Assembly (NCBI GenBank): GCA_036936605.1
Contig: JAUPFV010000002.1
Span: 128,572,376-128,636,375 of the forward strand
Length of the DNA: 64,000 nucleotides
From: Limnanthes douglasii subsp. nivea
Lineage: Eukaryota > Streptophyta > Magnoliopsida > Brassicales > Limnanthaceae
Reading direction: 5' to 3'
Shown in pieces: positions 55,298-64,000 of this stretch (position 1 is the first letter of the stretch; each line of letters opens with the position of its first letter). The notes below the pieces were generated by a model, which ran no database searches, had not been told where the DNA came from, and saw only the letters and a program-made list of their open reading frames with translations. The position numbers and the translations under genes are program-made.

Positions 55298-58242
55298 CTA
55301 AGCCTTTGAAGATGGCTCAGCCTCACTTGGATTTTTCTTCTTTGGGTCATCATCCGGGCTCTCCCCGGTTTCTTCTTCTTCATCACTGGTGTCCTCACTG
55401 GATTAGTTGTACTTATCACCAACAGACATGGTATGGTGAGGAATGTCTTCGTACTCCACGAATCGCCATAAATCCCCCAAGGTCTTTTTTGGAAATTTTT
55501 CATGAAATAGTAGAACCATATATGACCTAACCTCAGCATACCTTGCCTCCTGAGAATCTATCACCTCATTGGTGTAAGCATCCATCCTAGCCTGGATTGT
55601 TTTCTCATGATCCCTCAACAAGTCAGCCTTTTCTTGCTCAGTCTTGGACACCTTATTCTCAAGAGAGATCTTGTCATTAGTTAAGGCCTGAATGGTGCTA
55701 TCTTTGGCCTTCACCTCCTCTTTTGATGACACGAGGTCTCTTTCCAGGATGGATTGCTTTAGTTGGAGTTCTTTTACAACTCCTTCCGAAGCGGATAACC
55801 TGTTGGCCAAGTCCTCCGGATGTTTCTTCAACTCCTCATTCTCTTTCCTCAATACCTCAGTATTTTGGTTGGCACTAAGAAGATCGCTAGACAGTTTCTC
55901 TTTGTCAGAATTGAGGGTGTTGATGATGGTTGACTGATTGCGTACTTGCTTTTCCAAGATAAGCATTGGCTGGACATCGTTCAGAATGGAGTGACCAATG
56001 ACATCCCTTTCGCTCGAGACAGAAAAAGACTTATCGTTGAATGTGACGGTGTTCGAAGAAGTTGAAGGGTGGTAGGGCCAAGCAAAATCATCTTTGGGGA
56101 GGTTTTCAAAATAAAGACCAATCCCCTCAAGTCCAGTAATGTCGACACCATCAATACTGATATCCCCTCCTCCAACCTCTTCGGTTTGAAAGTCACCAGG
56201 GATCTCTTCTGCTCTCGTAGGGTCAGTAGGGTCAACGGGAGGTAGTGGCTCCAGATCCTGGAGAGAAACCTCATCTCCCTTGGAAGTTTTCTTTTTCTTG
56301 GCATCCCGGCCTCCACCTTCTACTCCTCGTTTTTTATCCTTTTTGAGGACCTTTTGAGGCTTTGAAGACCCAGCAGCTTCCTTGGTGCTCTCGTGTTCCA
56401 CCACCTATAGTAAGGCATCATCGATTTTCCCTCGAGATTTGTTGGGATAGCTTCCTCCACCTTAGTAGGATTGGCCTCTGCCACACCTCGCCCGGCCTTG
56501 GCCTTTTTGCCCTTCATCTTGCTTGGGGCTTTAGCTCTGCCTGGCAAGGCCAATTTTCCATCTTTTCCCTCTGTATTCCGGAGGATCACTCTCGGAGGGG
56601 GTGGAGTAGTTAATTCCTCCCAAGACAGATCCCTCCGGTCCGTTGTATTCCACAGATAGGATCTGGCTAAGTTGCCTTCGGTAAAGCAGTTGTGGAAGCG
56701 GTTTGCCCATTTTTCAGCTGCCCAAGCATTCAGCTTGGCACAAGTAGTCTGCCCGGCCTCTAGGTAATCGTTGAAATCCTTGGGCAGCATTACCAAAAAG
56801 CAAAAGGAAAAAGAGTTAGATAAAAAAAATTAAGTAAAAGTAGAAGTATTTGGTGAGACTATTACCATCACTTCGCCATCTGCTGGTGAGCATGCTTGGG
56901 TTGACACCAGCTTTAATTTTCTTCCCATTCTCCCAAGCACCGCTGACGAACAGAAATTGAGTCTTCCTACCTTTCTCCGACTTAAGCAAGTCATCCACTA
57001 CCTTGTCTTGTCACCCATGTTGAAGTGATAGAAAGGGATGACATGATTTCTGCAGAGGCTTGCCACAGCAGCAAATTGCTCCATCGGAAGAGGAATTCCG
57101 GAGAGTCTTGAGGCCATAATACATGTCATAAGGGTGAACCATGCATTAGGACTTAGCTGGCTTGGACAAAGATTAATCAGATAGAAATATCTGACTATTT
57201 CTGGGTCCAAGGGAAACCTAAGTCCCCATTTGAATAGCTCAGTATAGAAGACAATCTCGTTGAGCTTACAATCCATGGGCGTCTCCGGATCGATTGGGAT
57301 CCTTACTTTGACATTCTCTGAAATACCCCACTTTGTCCTTATCCGGCCAAGTTCAGCTGTGTGAATGAAAGCGTACTTGATTTTCTGCATAGCCAGCAAA
57401 TATTTAACATTTACCTTGTGAAAACAAGGCCCCACCTTTCCCATAAGGCACTTCGGCCGGTCCGGGTGCTTTAAATATACTTTTTCCTTGCCTTCGCTCT
57501 TCCTAGTCATGGAAGTTTCGCTTGTTTGCCTGGAGACGTCAGTTTCGAAAGGGGCTTCTTCGATGCTATCCTCCATTACATCATCCATTACCATGGAGGG
57601 GTTGTTAGTTGTCTTAGGAAGAGAGGGGCTGGTGATTGGCTCAGTAGGCCCTACGGATTGTTGAGCATCCTTTCCCTCTTGGGGTTTAGAGTCCGGTTGG
57701 GGCTCGAACTCGGAGGTCTCTTTTCGAAGACTAGAGCTAGTTGCCTCCAGACCGGACAACTTGTCCTTAGAAGTTTTGATGGGTGCTTCTGACCCTGTGG
57801 TTTTACTTTTTGCCCCGGATTTCAAAGGCGTGGATTTTGGTTTAGGCTGTGTGCCAGCAGCCTTCCCTTTTACCAGACGACCCCTTCGTGTATCTACCAG
57901 CTTATATGGGGAAATGTCAGCATCTGATCCCATAGCAATAAATAAGGAAGGTTTCTTAAAGCTTGTGACTGCCTGTCCTGGTTCAACAACAGGCTCTGAC
58001 TCCTGGACCGAAGAGCCCGAAACGATTGGTGAAAGGTTGGACTGGAACAACCTCATAGGTTTAGCTCTCTTAGTTGAAGAAGAACCCCGATCAGGCTCTG
58101 AGCTTGGTGTTTCTGGTTTATTAACAGGGGAAACAGGGAGGCCTGCAGCGATGCGCCTTTCTCGTTCAACCTTTTGAGCCTTTTCCAACTCTGACAAATT
58201 GAGCCACCCACCTTTTACCAAAGCGTTTCTTGCTGTGAACAT
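55298..58242 (-). pseudogene. Antisense extra gene of element C
   Basis: From MFTARNALVKGGWLNLSELE at 58242 on the minus strand. The same order as A and B: Ser/Lys-rich N-terminus, conserved domain (RIPIDPETPMDCKLNEIVFY, RFPLDPEIVRYFYLINLCPS, SRLSGIPLPMEQF), Lys-rich hinge (KAPSKMKGKKAKAGR), coiled coil (55550-56000) and acidic tail. Lesions: a 1-bp frameshift near 57000, a frameshift near 56404, and TAG at 55403-55405 before the tail, which ends at 55298. The intron donor is kept (GT at 56864-56865), but the acceptor near 56790 has lost its AG, so correct splicing is unlikely. Confidence 0.85.
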
Positions 58243-58340
58243 AAACTCACAACGAAAGAAAGGTTTTTTGAGAGATGAAAGCTTTGGAGTTTAAGAGATT
58301 AGAGATAATGAACATAATGAAATAGTGAAAAGTGAACTGA

Positions 58341-58347
58341 TTTATAC
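58341..58347 (-). promoter_or_regulatory. TATA box of the element C antisense gene
   Basis: TATAAAT on the minus strand, 98 bp upstream of the ATG at 58242. Further upstream are TCCTAGG, TTTAATCATTGC and ATGACATCAGCGCCG, the same blocks as in A and B. Confidence 0.62.
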
Positions 58348-58667
58348 TAATCAGGTAGATGATGCTTCGATACCTAGGAGGATTCGAAAGGGTAGATGCA
58401 ATGATTAAAGGCGGCGCTGATGTCATTCGCATTAAATGAAGAAGTTGCTTTTTGAAGCAAGTGGGAGCGCCATTCTAGGAGAAAAACGGCCGGTGTGGCG
58501 AATCAGAGAAGGACACGTGTCCTATGATCTTTGGTGAAACTGCTCAGCTTCTAAGGGTTTCAGTCTGTCCGGATAAAGTCATTACATATTTTTGAAATGT
58601 CCGGACAAAGTTATAATTACACTTGAGCTATTTTTTAGGTCTTGCCAAAGGCCTTCGAACACAACCT

Positions 58668-58681
58668 AAAAAAGGGGCTAC
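58668..58681 (+). other. Element C polypurine tract
   Basis: AAAAAAGGGGCTAC directly before the 3' LTR. Confidence 0.72.
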
Positions 58682-59056
58682 TGATGAGTCCGGAATTTGT
58701 TGTCACTCTTTATGAGAACCGAACAGGGGCAATTCGGATAAGATCCACCCACTGAACCATCCAGACTGAACTAATGTACTAAAAACTTAATCACTTCATG
58801 ACTAAGCTAATTATTTACCTGCTTAAAACTAATGGGTTTTTGAACTCGACCTGAATCCATAAGTCAACCCGAAAGCCCATGTGGCTCACAATTAAGGGTA
58901 TAAATACCCAACCACTTTCATTTAATGAGGGTAATGAAAATTAAATACAACGAGGCAGCTCAATTCCCCCTCTACACTCTATCCAAACATTAAATACCTT
59001 TAAAATACCACAAAACTCTGGACAAATTTACCCTCAAACAAAAATAAACCTCACCA
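58682..59056 (+). repeat. Element C 3' LTR
   Basis: 375 bp, TG..CA, colinear with 48713-49087 with about 16 substitutions. Confidence 0.95.
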
Positions 59057-59747
59057 TGTCATAGGCTTGCGGTACGAAGCAATGTTTGTCTCATATAGAA
59101 TATGAGATATTTTTCTCAAGAAAAAATTGAAGTTAGAATGTCAGAGGTGGATTGGTTAACTAAAATGGGTCACATACGAGAGTCACAATATCATTTATAG
59201 ACTGCTAATTTGGTTCTAGTAAAGAAGAAGAATCTCAAGTGGTGAATGTGTGTGGACTTCACCGATTTAAACAGAGCGTGCCCCAAAGATCCTTTCTTTG
59301 TGCCCAAAATAGATCATTTAGTTGATTCAACATATGGGAACCTGTTATTATCTTTTATGGATGCTTATGCCGAGTATAATCAGATCCAAATGGATCCAAG
59401 AGATCAGGAGAGTACAAATTTTATCACCGGAAGAGGTTTATACTGCTACAAGGTAATGCCATTACGATTGAAGAATGTCGGAGTGACATATTGACGTTTA
59501 GTAAACAGATGTTTTGAGTCTCAAATCGGAAGAAATGTAGAGGTTTACATTGATAACATGTTAGTCAAAAGCTCAAAGGATGAAAACTATTTAGCGGACT
59601 TAGAAGAAAAACTTGTCAATTTGCCAAAATAAACCTGAAATTTAATCTAGAAAAATGCATGTTCCGGGTAAGATCCGGAAAATATTTAGGGTACATAGCC
59701 AGTGAGCAGGGTATTGAAGTCGACCCGGTACAGTTAAAGGCTCTGAG
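59057..59747 (+). pseudogene. pol: Element D reverse transcriptase, first part
   Basis: MCVDFTDLNRACPKDPFFVP and LLLSFMDAYAEYNQIQMDPR align with RT of A-C. The catalytic block is VYIDNMLVKSSKDE (about 59545): Asn replaces the second Asp, so RT would be inactive. Stops occur at about 59199 and 59492. The frame shifts near 59625, and RSGKYLGYIASEQGI leads to the solo LTR insertion. Confidence 0.85.
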
Positions 59748-60424
59748 TGTTACGAGAATAACAAGTTTTTCCACGATTAAGTCACTTGGATTTTAGTCAA
59801 GAAAGATATAAGGAAAAAAGGATCGTCTTATTCATGGATAGGTTCTTCCTATTTATAATATTGCGAGTTAGTGGGCGGTTACACACGTTTACACTTAATG
59901 CTCCACTAACTCACTAACACCACTATCCCTATAATCTTGGAGTAAGTAATTAATACGGTTTGACTTAAAAGTCAAAACATGCGTTACATAATTAATAAAG
60001 AAACATCGTGTCTGATATGTGCTTCAAATCGAACTGGGCCCTCCCTTGATTGCAATCAGATTTGTTCTGGCTTGTCGAGATTAAGCTCACTGATCTTGTG
60101 GTCAACTTATCTTCTTTGAGCTTGCGTTCAATCTTGATCATATGTTCCTCGCATACTAAACTTGGTCGATCAATTCGTCTCTTAATGTCTTCGAGCTCGA
60201 TCTGCCTTCGAGCTCAATCTGAGTAGTGGTTGATCTGTCTTTCTGCTCAACTTGCCTCCGAGCTCGTATCAATCTGAGTAGTGGTCGATCTGACTTTGTG
60301 CTCAACCTGCCTCTGAGTTCGTCAACACTGCTGGGCTCATCCTTTTTCTTTATTGCTTGTCCTAATCCAAGTTCGCAGTCCTCTTGCTCGTTCTCACACT
60401 TATTTGGGGAATCCTCCCTTATCA
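59748..60424. mobile_element. Solo LTR (677 bp) inserted in element D
   Basis: TGTTACG..TTATCA ends are flanked by a perfect 5-bp duplication, ctgag (59743-59747 and 60425-60429). D homology resumes at once on the other side (MPPPRTIKEV). No internal domain, PBS or PPT is present, so it is a solo LTR left by recombination between two LTRs. It is unrelated in sequence to the LTRs of A-C. About 2.5 copies of a 55-bp repeat (CAATCTGAGTAGTGG..GAGCTCG) lie at 60190-60325. The superfamily cannot be told. Confidence 0.85.
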
Positions 60425-60429
60425 CTGAG

Positions 60430-62790
60430 TATTATGCCACCACCAAGAACAATCAAAGAAGTAAATTTTTTGATGAGAATATTAGAAGCGTTGAACATAT
60501 TTATATCCCGGTCATATGATAAGTGCGCTTTTTTTCCAAGTGTTATGAAAAGAAAATTGTTTGGACTAGACTCAAGAATGTTCGGATGCTTTTCACAAGA
60601 TCAAAGAATACCTTTCTTCACCGGAAATCTTCACAAAGCCAAATCCGGGGGAAAAGTTGTATATCTAATTGATAGTGTCAGATTTCATGGTGAGAATGAT
60701 TTTAATCCGAGAAAATGGAAATGTTCTGAGGCCGGTATATTATATGACTAAACGTCTTCTGGATGTTGAGAAGGGATAACTCAGGTTAGAAAAGCTAGTC
60801 CTTGCACTAGTTACATCCGCACGAAATATGAGGCCTTACTTTCAGGCTCATTCAATTGTTGTACAAAGAACTTTTCCATTTAAAAATATGTTACAAAGGC
60901 TTGATGTGTCGGGGAAAATGACTAAAGGGTTGGTTGAGCTAGGGGATTTTGATATTGAATTTGAACCAACAACTACTATTAAAGTACAAGCATTAGCTAA
61001 CTTCTTAGTCAAATTTCACTCTGAGCGGAATGATATGAAAGTCAATGAGGAAGAACTTGGAGCATAGTGGATAATCTGAACTCACGGGGGCTAAAGCTCG
61101 ACGGGTTTTGGAGCAAGTTTGCAGTTGGTTTCTCCGGAGGGAATCGCAATATATCAAGCCATCTGATTTGCATTTAAACCATCAAATAAGGAAGTCGAGC
61201 ACGAAGCTGCTTTGGCAGGCTTAAGACTTGCTAAAATCTGTGGAGCTAAAAGAGTAAGGTTGATAAGCAATTCACAACTTTTCACAAACCATGCATCTGC
61301 CCTATCGGAAGCAAGAAAAGATCACTTAGTGAAATATCTGGGGGCTTTGAAGGGTTTAACTCTGACTTTCGAAGGCGTCGGATACGAACATGTTCACAAA
61401 GCTGGAAATTCAGTAGCTGATTCTTAGGATAAAGCTTTTTTACTCAGAGTGGTAACCTTGGATAATCAAACAACAAAACCCTTCTATAGTAAAAGGATCT
61501 GAATCAGTTGAAGGATGTGTTGAAGCTTTTCAAATTTCTACAGGTATAGAAACGACTGGAGGAGGGAGAACCAAGAATTTTTGGTTAATGACATACTATT
61601 AGTTGATAAGGTGATGGCTAAAAGACTATGATTCAAGGCATACGGGTAAGTTGTACTCGGAGATGTACTGTATAAAAAATATTTTAGCCGTCCTTTACTC
61701 CGATGTTTAGGAAAAGATGAGTCGCAGATGATACTTTCAGAGTTGCATGATGGGGAGGGATCAGCCCATGGTGGCTACAAAACATTGATACAAAGAGTCT
61801 TTCTCGCTGGGTATTATTGGCCGACCTTCTCCTCGGATGTTAAGGAATTAGTGCAGAATTGTGATACCTGCCAAAGATTTGCTAATACAATTCATGCACC
61901 GGGTGTGCCCCTCGAATCGATACCCGAGTCTTTACCAATTGACGGATGGGGAATTGACCTGGTTGGACCTTTACCAATGGCATCTGGAGGTCTACAGACA
62001 ATCATTGTTTAAGTCAACTATTTTTCTAAGTGGGTGGAAGTTGAGCCTTTGGCAGGGACAAGAGATAAGAAGGTGATCAGCTTTATTGTTACTAAACATT
62101 GTCGTCGCTTTGGGGTTTCTAGTAAAATAACAATGGATACCGGACCACAGTTCGATAAAAAAAAGATGAAAGCCTTATGTGCATCTAAGGGGATACAAGA
62201 ATGCTTCTCAACACCCTTTCACCCCCAAGAAAATGGCCAAGTCGAGGTGACTAATCTGACAGTTCTAGATGGGCTAAAAAATAATTTGGAGGGTAAGGCT
62301 GGAAAATGGCCGGATTATCTATAAGAAGTTCTATGGGGTTATAGAACGACTCCCTGGACCGCAACGCAAGAGTCACAATTCACACTCGTTTATGGGATGG
62401 ATGCAGTGGTACCATCGGAAACATTTTCCTTTCATTCAGGCTTAGTGAATATTCGAAGGAAACAAATGACAAGGGAAAGCGCATAGAGTTGGATCTAGTA
62501 GAGGAAAAATGAAGAAGGGCACAACTAAATTCTTTACATTATCAGACTTTGATGAGAAGTCGATATGCGTCAAAAGTTAGAAGATGAGAATTGAAAATCG
62601 GTGATAAAGTTCTAAGGAAAGTTTTCCTCCATAACAAATAAAAAAGGTTGGGTAAGTTAGCTCATAATTGGGATGGTTCATACACGGTAACAAATAAAAT
62701 CAAGCGAGGACATACAGACTTAAAGATAAATAAGAAAGATATCTTCCCCACCCATAGAACATTGAGCACCTCAAAGTTTATTTAGAGTGA
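60430..62790 (+). pseudogene. pol: Element D pol: RT end, RNase H domains, integrase
   Basis: MPPPRTIKEVNFLMRILEAL (RT end), then MRPYFQAHSIVVQ (first RNase H end), AGLRLAKICGAKRVRLISNS (second RNase H), ILSELHDGEGSAHGGYKTL, CDTCQRFANTIHAPGVPLES, WGIDLVGPLPMASGG, GPQFDKKKMKALCASKGIQE and HPQENGQVEVTN (integrase). The middle integrase Asp block reads MDTGPQF instead of TDNGPQF. The end is HLKVYLE stop at 62788-62790. There are numerous frameshifts and stops, more than in A-C. Confidence 0.85.
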
Positions 62791-63586
62791 ATGTGTAAAT
62801 TTGTAAATATTTTCTTTATGAATTTATGTAAGTATCGGTGGCATACTCTTTCCTTCCCTGGTGGTGCAGAAAGGTTTTAATGAGGTGTCCTAATAGCCGA
62901 CTTATATATAAAATTCCTTTGCTATCTTAAAACGACTTCCATAGATGTTCATCTTTTTGGACTCAAAAGACACTCCAAAAAAGTTGGGATGATAATGTTC
63001 ATTATTTTGAACCGAGAAAGGTTTTCCAACGAACGCGGGTTGATGATGTTCATTATTTTGAACTTACAGAGGTTTTCCAAATTTTGTTGGATGACAATGT
63101 TCATCAGTTTGAACTAAGAATGGCCCATTCTTGATATTCATCATTTTAGATTTATTAAGCCATCCAAAGAAAGCTGAATGACAATTTTCATTATTTTGAA
63201 CTAACAAAACCCATTAAGTAGTAAGCCATAATGTTCATCATTTTGAACCTTGGTAAAAAATTCACATAAAAGATATTTTAGCTAAGAGGTAAGTAAAAAT
63301 AAAAAATTTCAATATGAAAGATTATTTACTGAAGCTGAGTTAGAGTAAAACATTTTTAAATTATGAAACTATTTATTAAGGAGAGAAGTATGAGAAAAAT
63401 ATTTTTAAGTAAAAACATTTTCATATGAAAGACTTTTTATGACGAAGAGAAGTATGGGTAAAATATTTTTAAGAAAAAATATCTCATCAAAACTTCTTAT
63501 AATATGAGAATCATCATACAGAACGAAATCCCATAAATTTCTGCCTATAGATGGTCAACAAACAAAGATTATAATGGTTAATAACA
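62791..63586. repeat. Element D post-pol zone with degenerate tandem repeats
   Basis: 62838-62892 keeps the GGCATACTCTTTCCTTCCCT and GGTTTTAATGAGGTGTCC blocks seen after pol in A and C. From about 62945 to 63245 the motif ATGTTCATTATTTTGAAC recurs about seven times every 40-55 bp. A further 70-bp near-duplicate (GAGAAGTATG..AAATATTTTTAAG) lies at 63380-63480. Confidence 0.7.
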
Positions 63587-64000
63587 TTATTCGGAGGTGG
63601 TATTTTCTTTACTGTCTTCTAAATAGCCAGATGCAGAGGAAGAACATTCTGAGTCACTCATAGTTGCTAAATCTTCCATAGAAATACATGTCGGATGGTG
63701 TCTCTCAATAACACGATGCCAAAAACTACCTAACTTCAAATCAAGAAACTTTTCATGCTTTCTAACACCAAGGCGGATTTTATGTTAGCATCTCTTTCTT
63801 CAAGACGAGAGGCGATACTGGCAGCATACGCATCCAGACATTTCTTCTTCTCAGCTTCAAAGTTCATCTTCAAATATTCATTGTCTGCAGAAATCTTTTC
63901 AATGTCTTTAACAACCTTCTTAAAATATGACTTAGTCATCTGAAAATAATGGTAAAGACAATCAACAATAGTATTCATTTCGATGTCCTTAGTAATAAAG
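63587..64000 (-). pseudogene. Element D antisense extra gene, C-terminal part, runs off the window
   Basis: On the minus strand a coiled-coil-like stretch (FKKVVKDIEKISADNEYLKM, then EAEKKKCLDAYAASIASRLE) is followed, after a frameshift near 63760, by HEKFLDLKLGSFWHR and an acidic Ser-rich tail to a TAA at 63587-63589. The order coiled coil, HEKFPKxxLGxLW, acidic tail matches the antisense genes of A-C. Its upstream part lies beyond 64000. Confidence 0.7.

Larger units (their letters stand above)
48713..59056 (+). mobile_element. Element C: complete Ty3/gypsy (Tat-type) LTR retrotransposon inside D
   Basis: It is 10,344 bp on the plus strand with 375-bp LTRs. Flanks are tgtcg (48708-48712) and tgtca (59057-59061), a 5-bp TSD with one mismatch. 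The LTR starts TGATGAGTCCG like A and B but is otherwise a different subfamily. The LTRs differ at about 16 sites by eye (about 4%), so it is older than A and B, and it carries many more lesions. It interrupts element D between protease and RT. Confidence 0.94.
48248..64000 (+). mobile_element. Element D: old Ty3/gypsy relic, nested host of C and a solo LTR, runs off the window
   Basis: Pieces in order are protease end (48248-48712), RT (59057-59747), RT end to integrase (60430-62790), a 3' repeat zone, and an antisense gene (from 63587). They are separated by element C and a solo LTR. The 5' LTR and gag are missing, so it was truncated near 48248; the 3' LTR would lie beyond 64000. It is a separate, older lineage than A-C: the same domain order, but with many more stops and a damaged RT core (YIDN). 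Confidence 0.82.

Noticed and set aside
48713..59056. A, B and C as copies of a single insertion duplicated segmentally
   Set aside because: Each has its own target duplication, and C has a distinct LTR.
60156..60425. 89-codon minus-strand frame
   Set aside because: Lies wholly inside the solo LTR and its internal repeat.

Overview
This is repeat-dense plant nuclear DNA, probably from a eudicot. The evidence is TG..CA-bounded Ty3/gypsy elements with a second (plant Tat-type) RNase H, L1-type LINEs with a zf-RVT and RNase H tail, Mutator-like ends with 9-bp target duplications, and captured fragments of plant genes that keep GT..AG introns. I see no intact host gene, rRNA, tRNA or CRISPR array. 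Nearly all coding capacity belongs to transposable elements or to gene fragments they carry.

Layout. (1) 54-6567: a 6.5-kb Mutator-like element (Pack-MULE 1; 9-bp TSD at 45-53 and 6568-6576) carrying pieces of six unrelated host genes: a p23 co-chaperone, the ATRX homologue CHR20, a BSK kinase TPR tail and DCAF1 on the plus strand, and NUP210/GP210 and a RAB5-type GTPase on the minus strand. Tandem arrays separate them. (2) 6577-11329: low-complexity DNA and an old minus-strand gypsy gag relic. (3) 11330-21675: gypsy element A, minus strand, complete LTR to LTR, TSD agcta. (4) 21676-35230: AT-rich DNA, a LINE 3' fragment, LINE 1 (23990-27825) and LINE 2 (28874-34717), the latter split by a 349-bp MITE. 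(5) 35240-47854: Pack-MULE 2 (9-bp TSD), about 1.96 kb without its insert. It holds a signal-peptide exon, a receptor-kinase membrane segment and a 23-bp minisatellite, and is split by gypsy element B (36572-47223, minus, TSD atagt). (6) 48248 to the window end: an old plus-strand gypsy element D, split by gypsy element C (48713-59056, plus) and by a 677-bp solo LTR (59748-60424).

Elements A, B and C share one design. The sense strand has gag-protease, one in-frame UAG in a leaky-type context, then RT, RNase H, a second RNase H and integrase. A separate antisense gene lies between pol and the 3' LTR. It has its own TATA box about 100 bp upstream of its ATG, a short GT-AG intron (acceptor decayed in C), a conserved domain, a coiled coil and an acidic tail. 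It converges on pol, and the shared 3' region carries two conserved hairpins. D keeps traces of both the UAG and the antisense gene. All copies are disabled by stops and frameshifts; B is best preserved and has nearly identical LTRs.

The strongest leads are the conserved UAG between protease and RT, the independently promoted spliced antisense gene, and a Mutator-like family that combines multi-gene capture with 23-bp ATCTA(T/G)C arrays.
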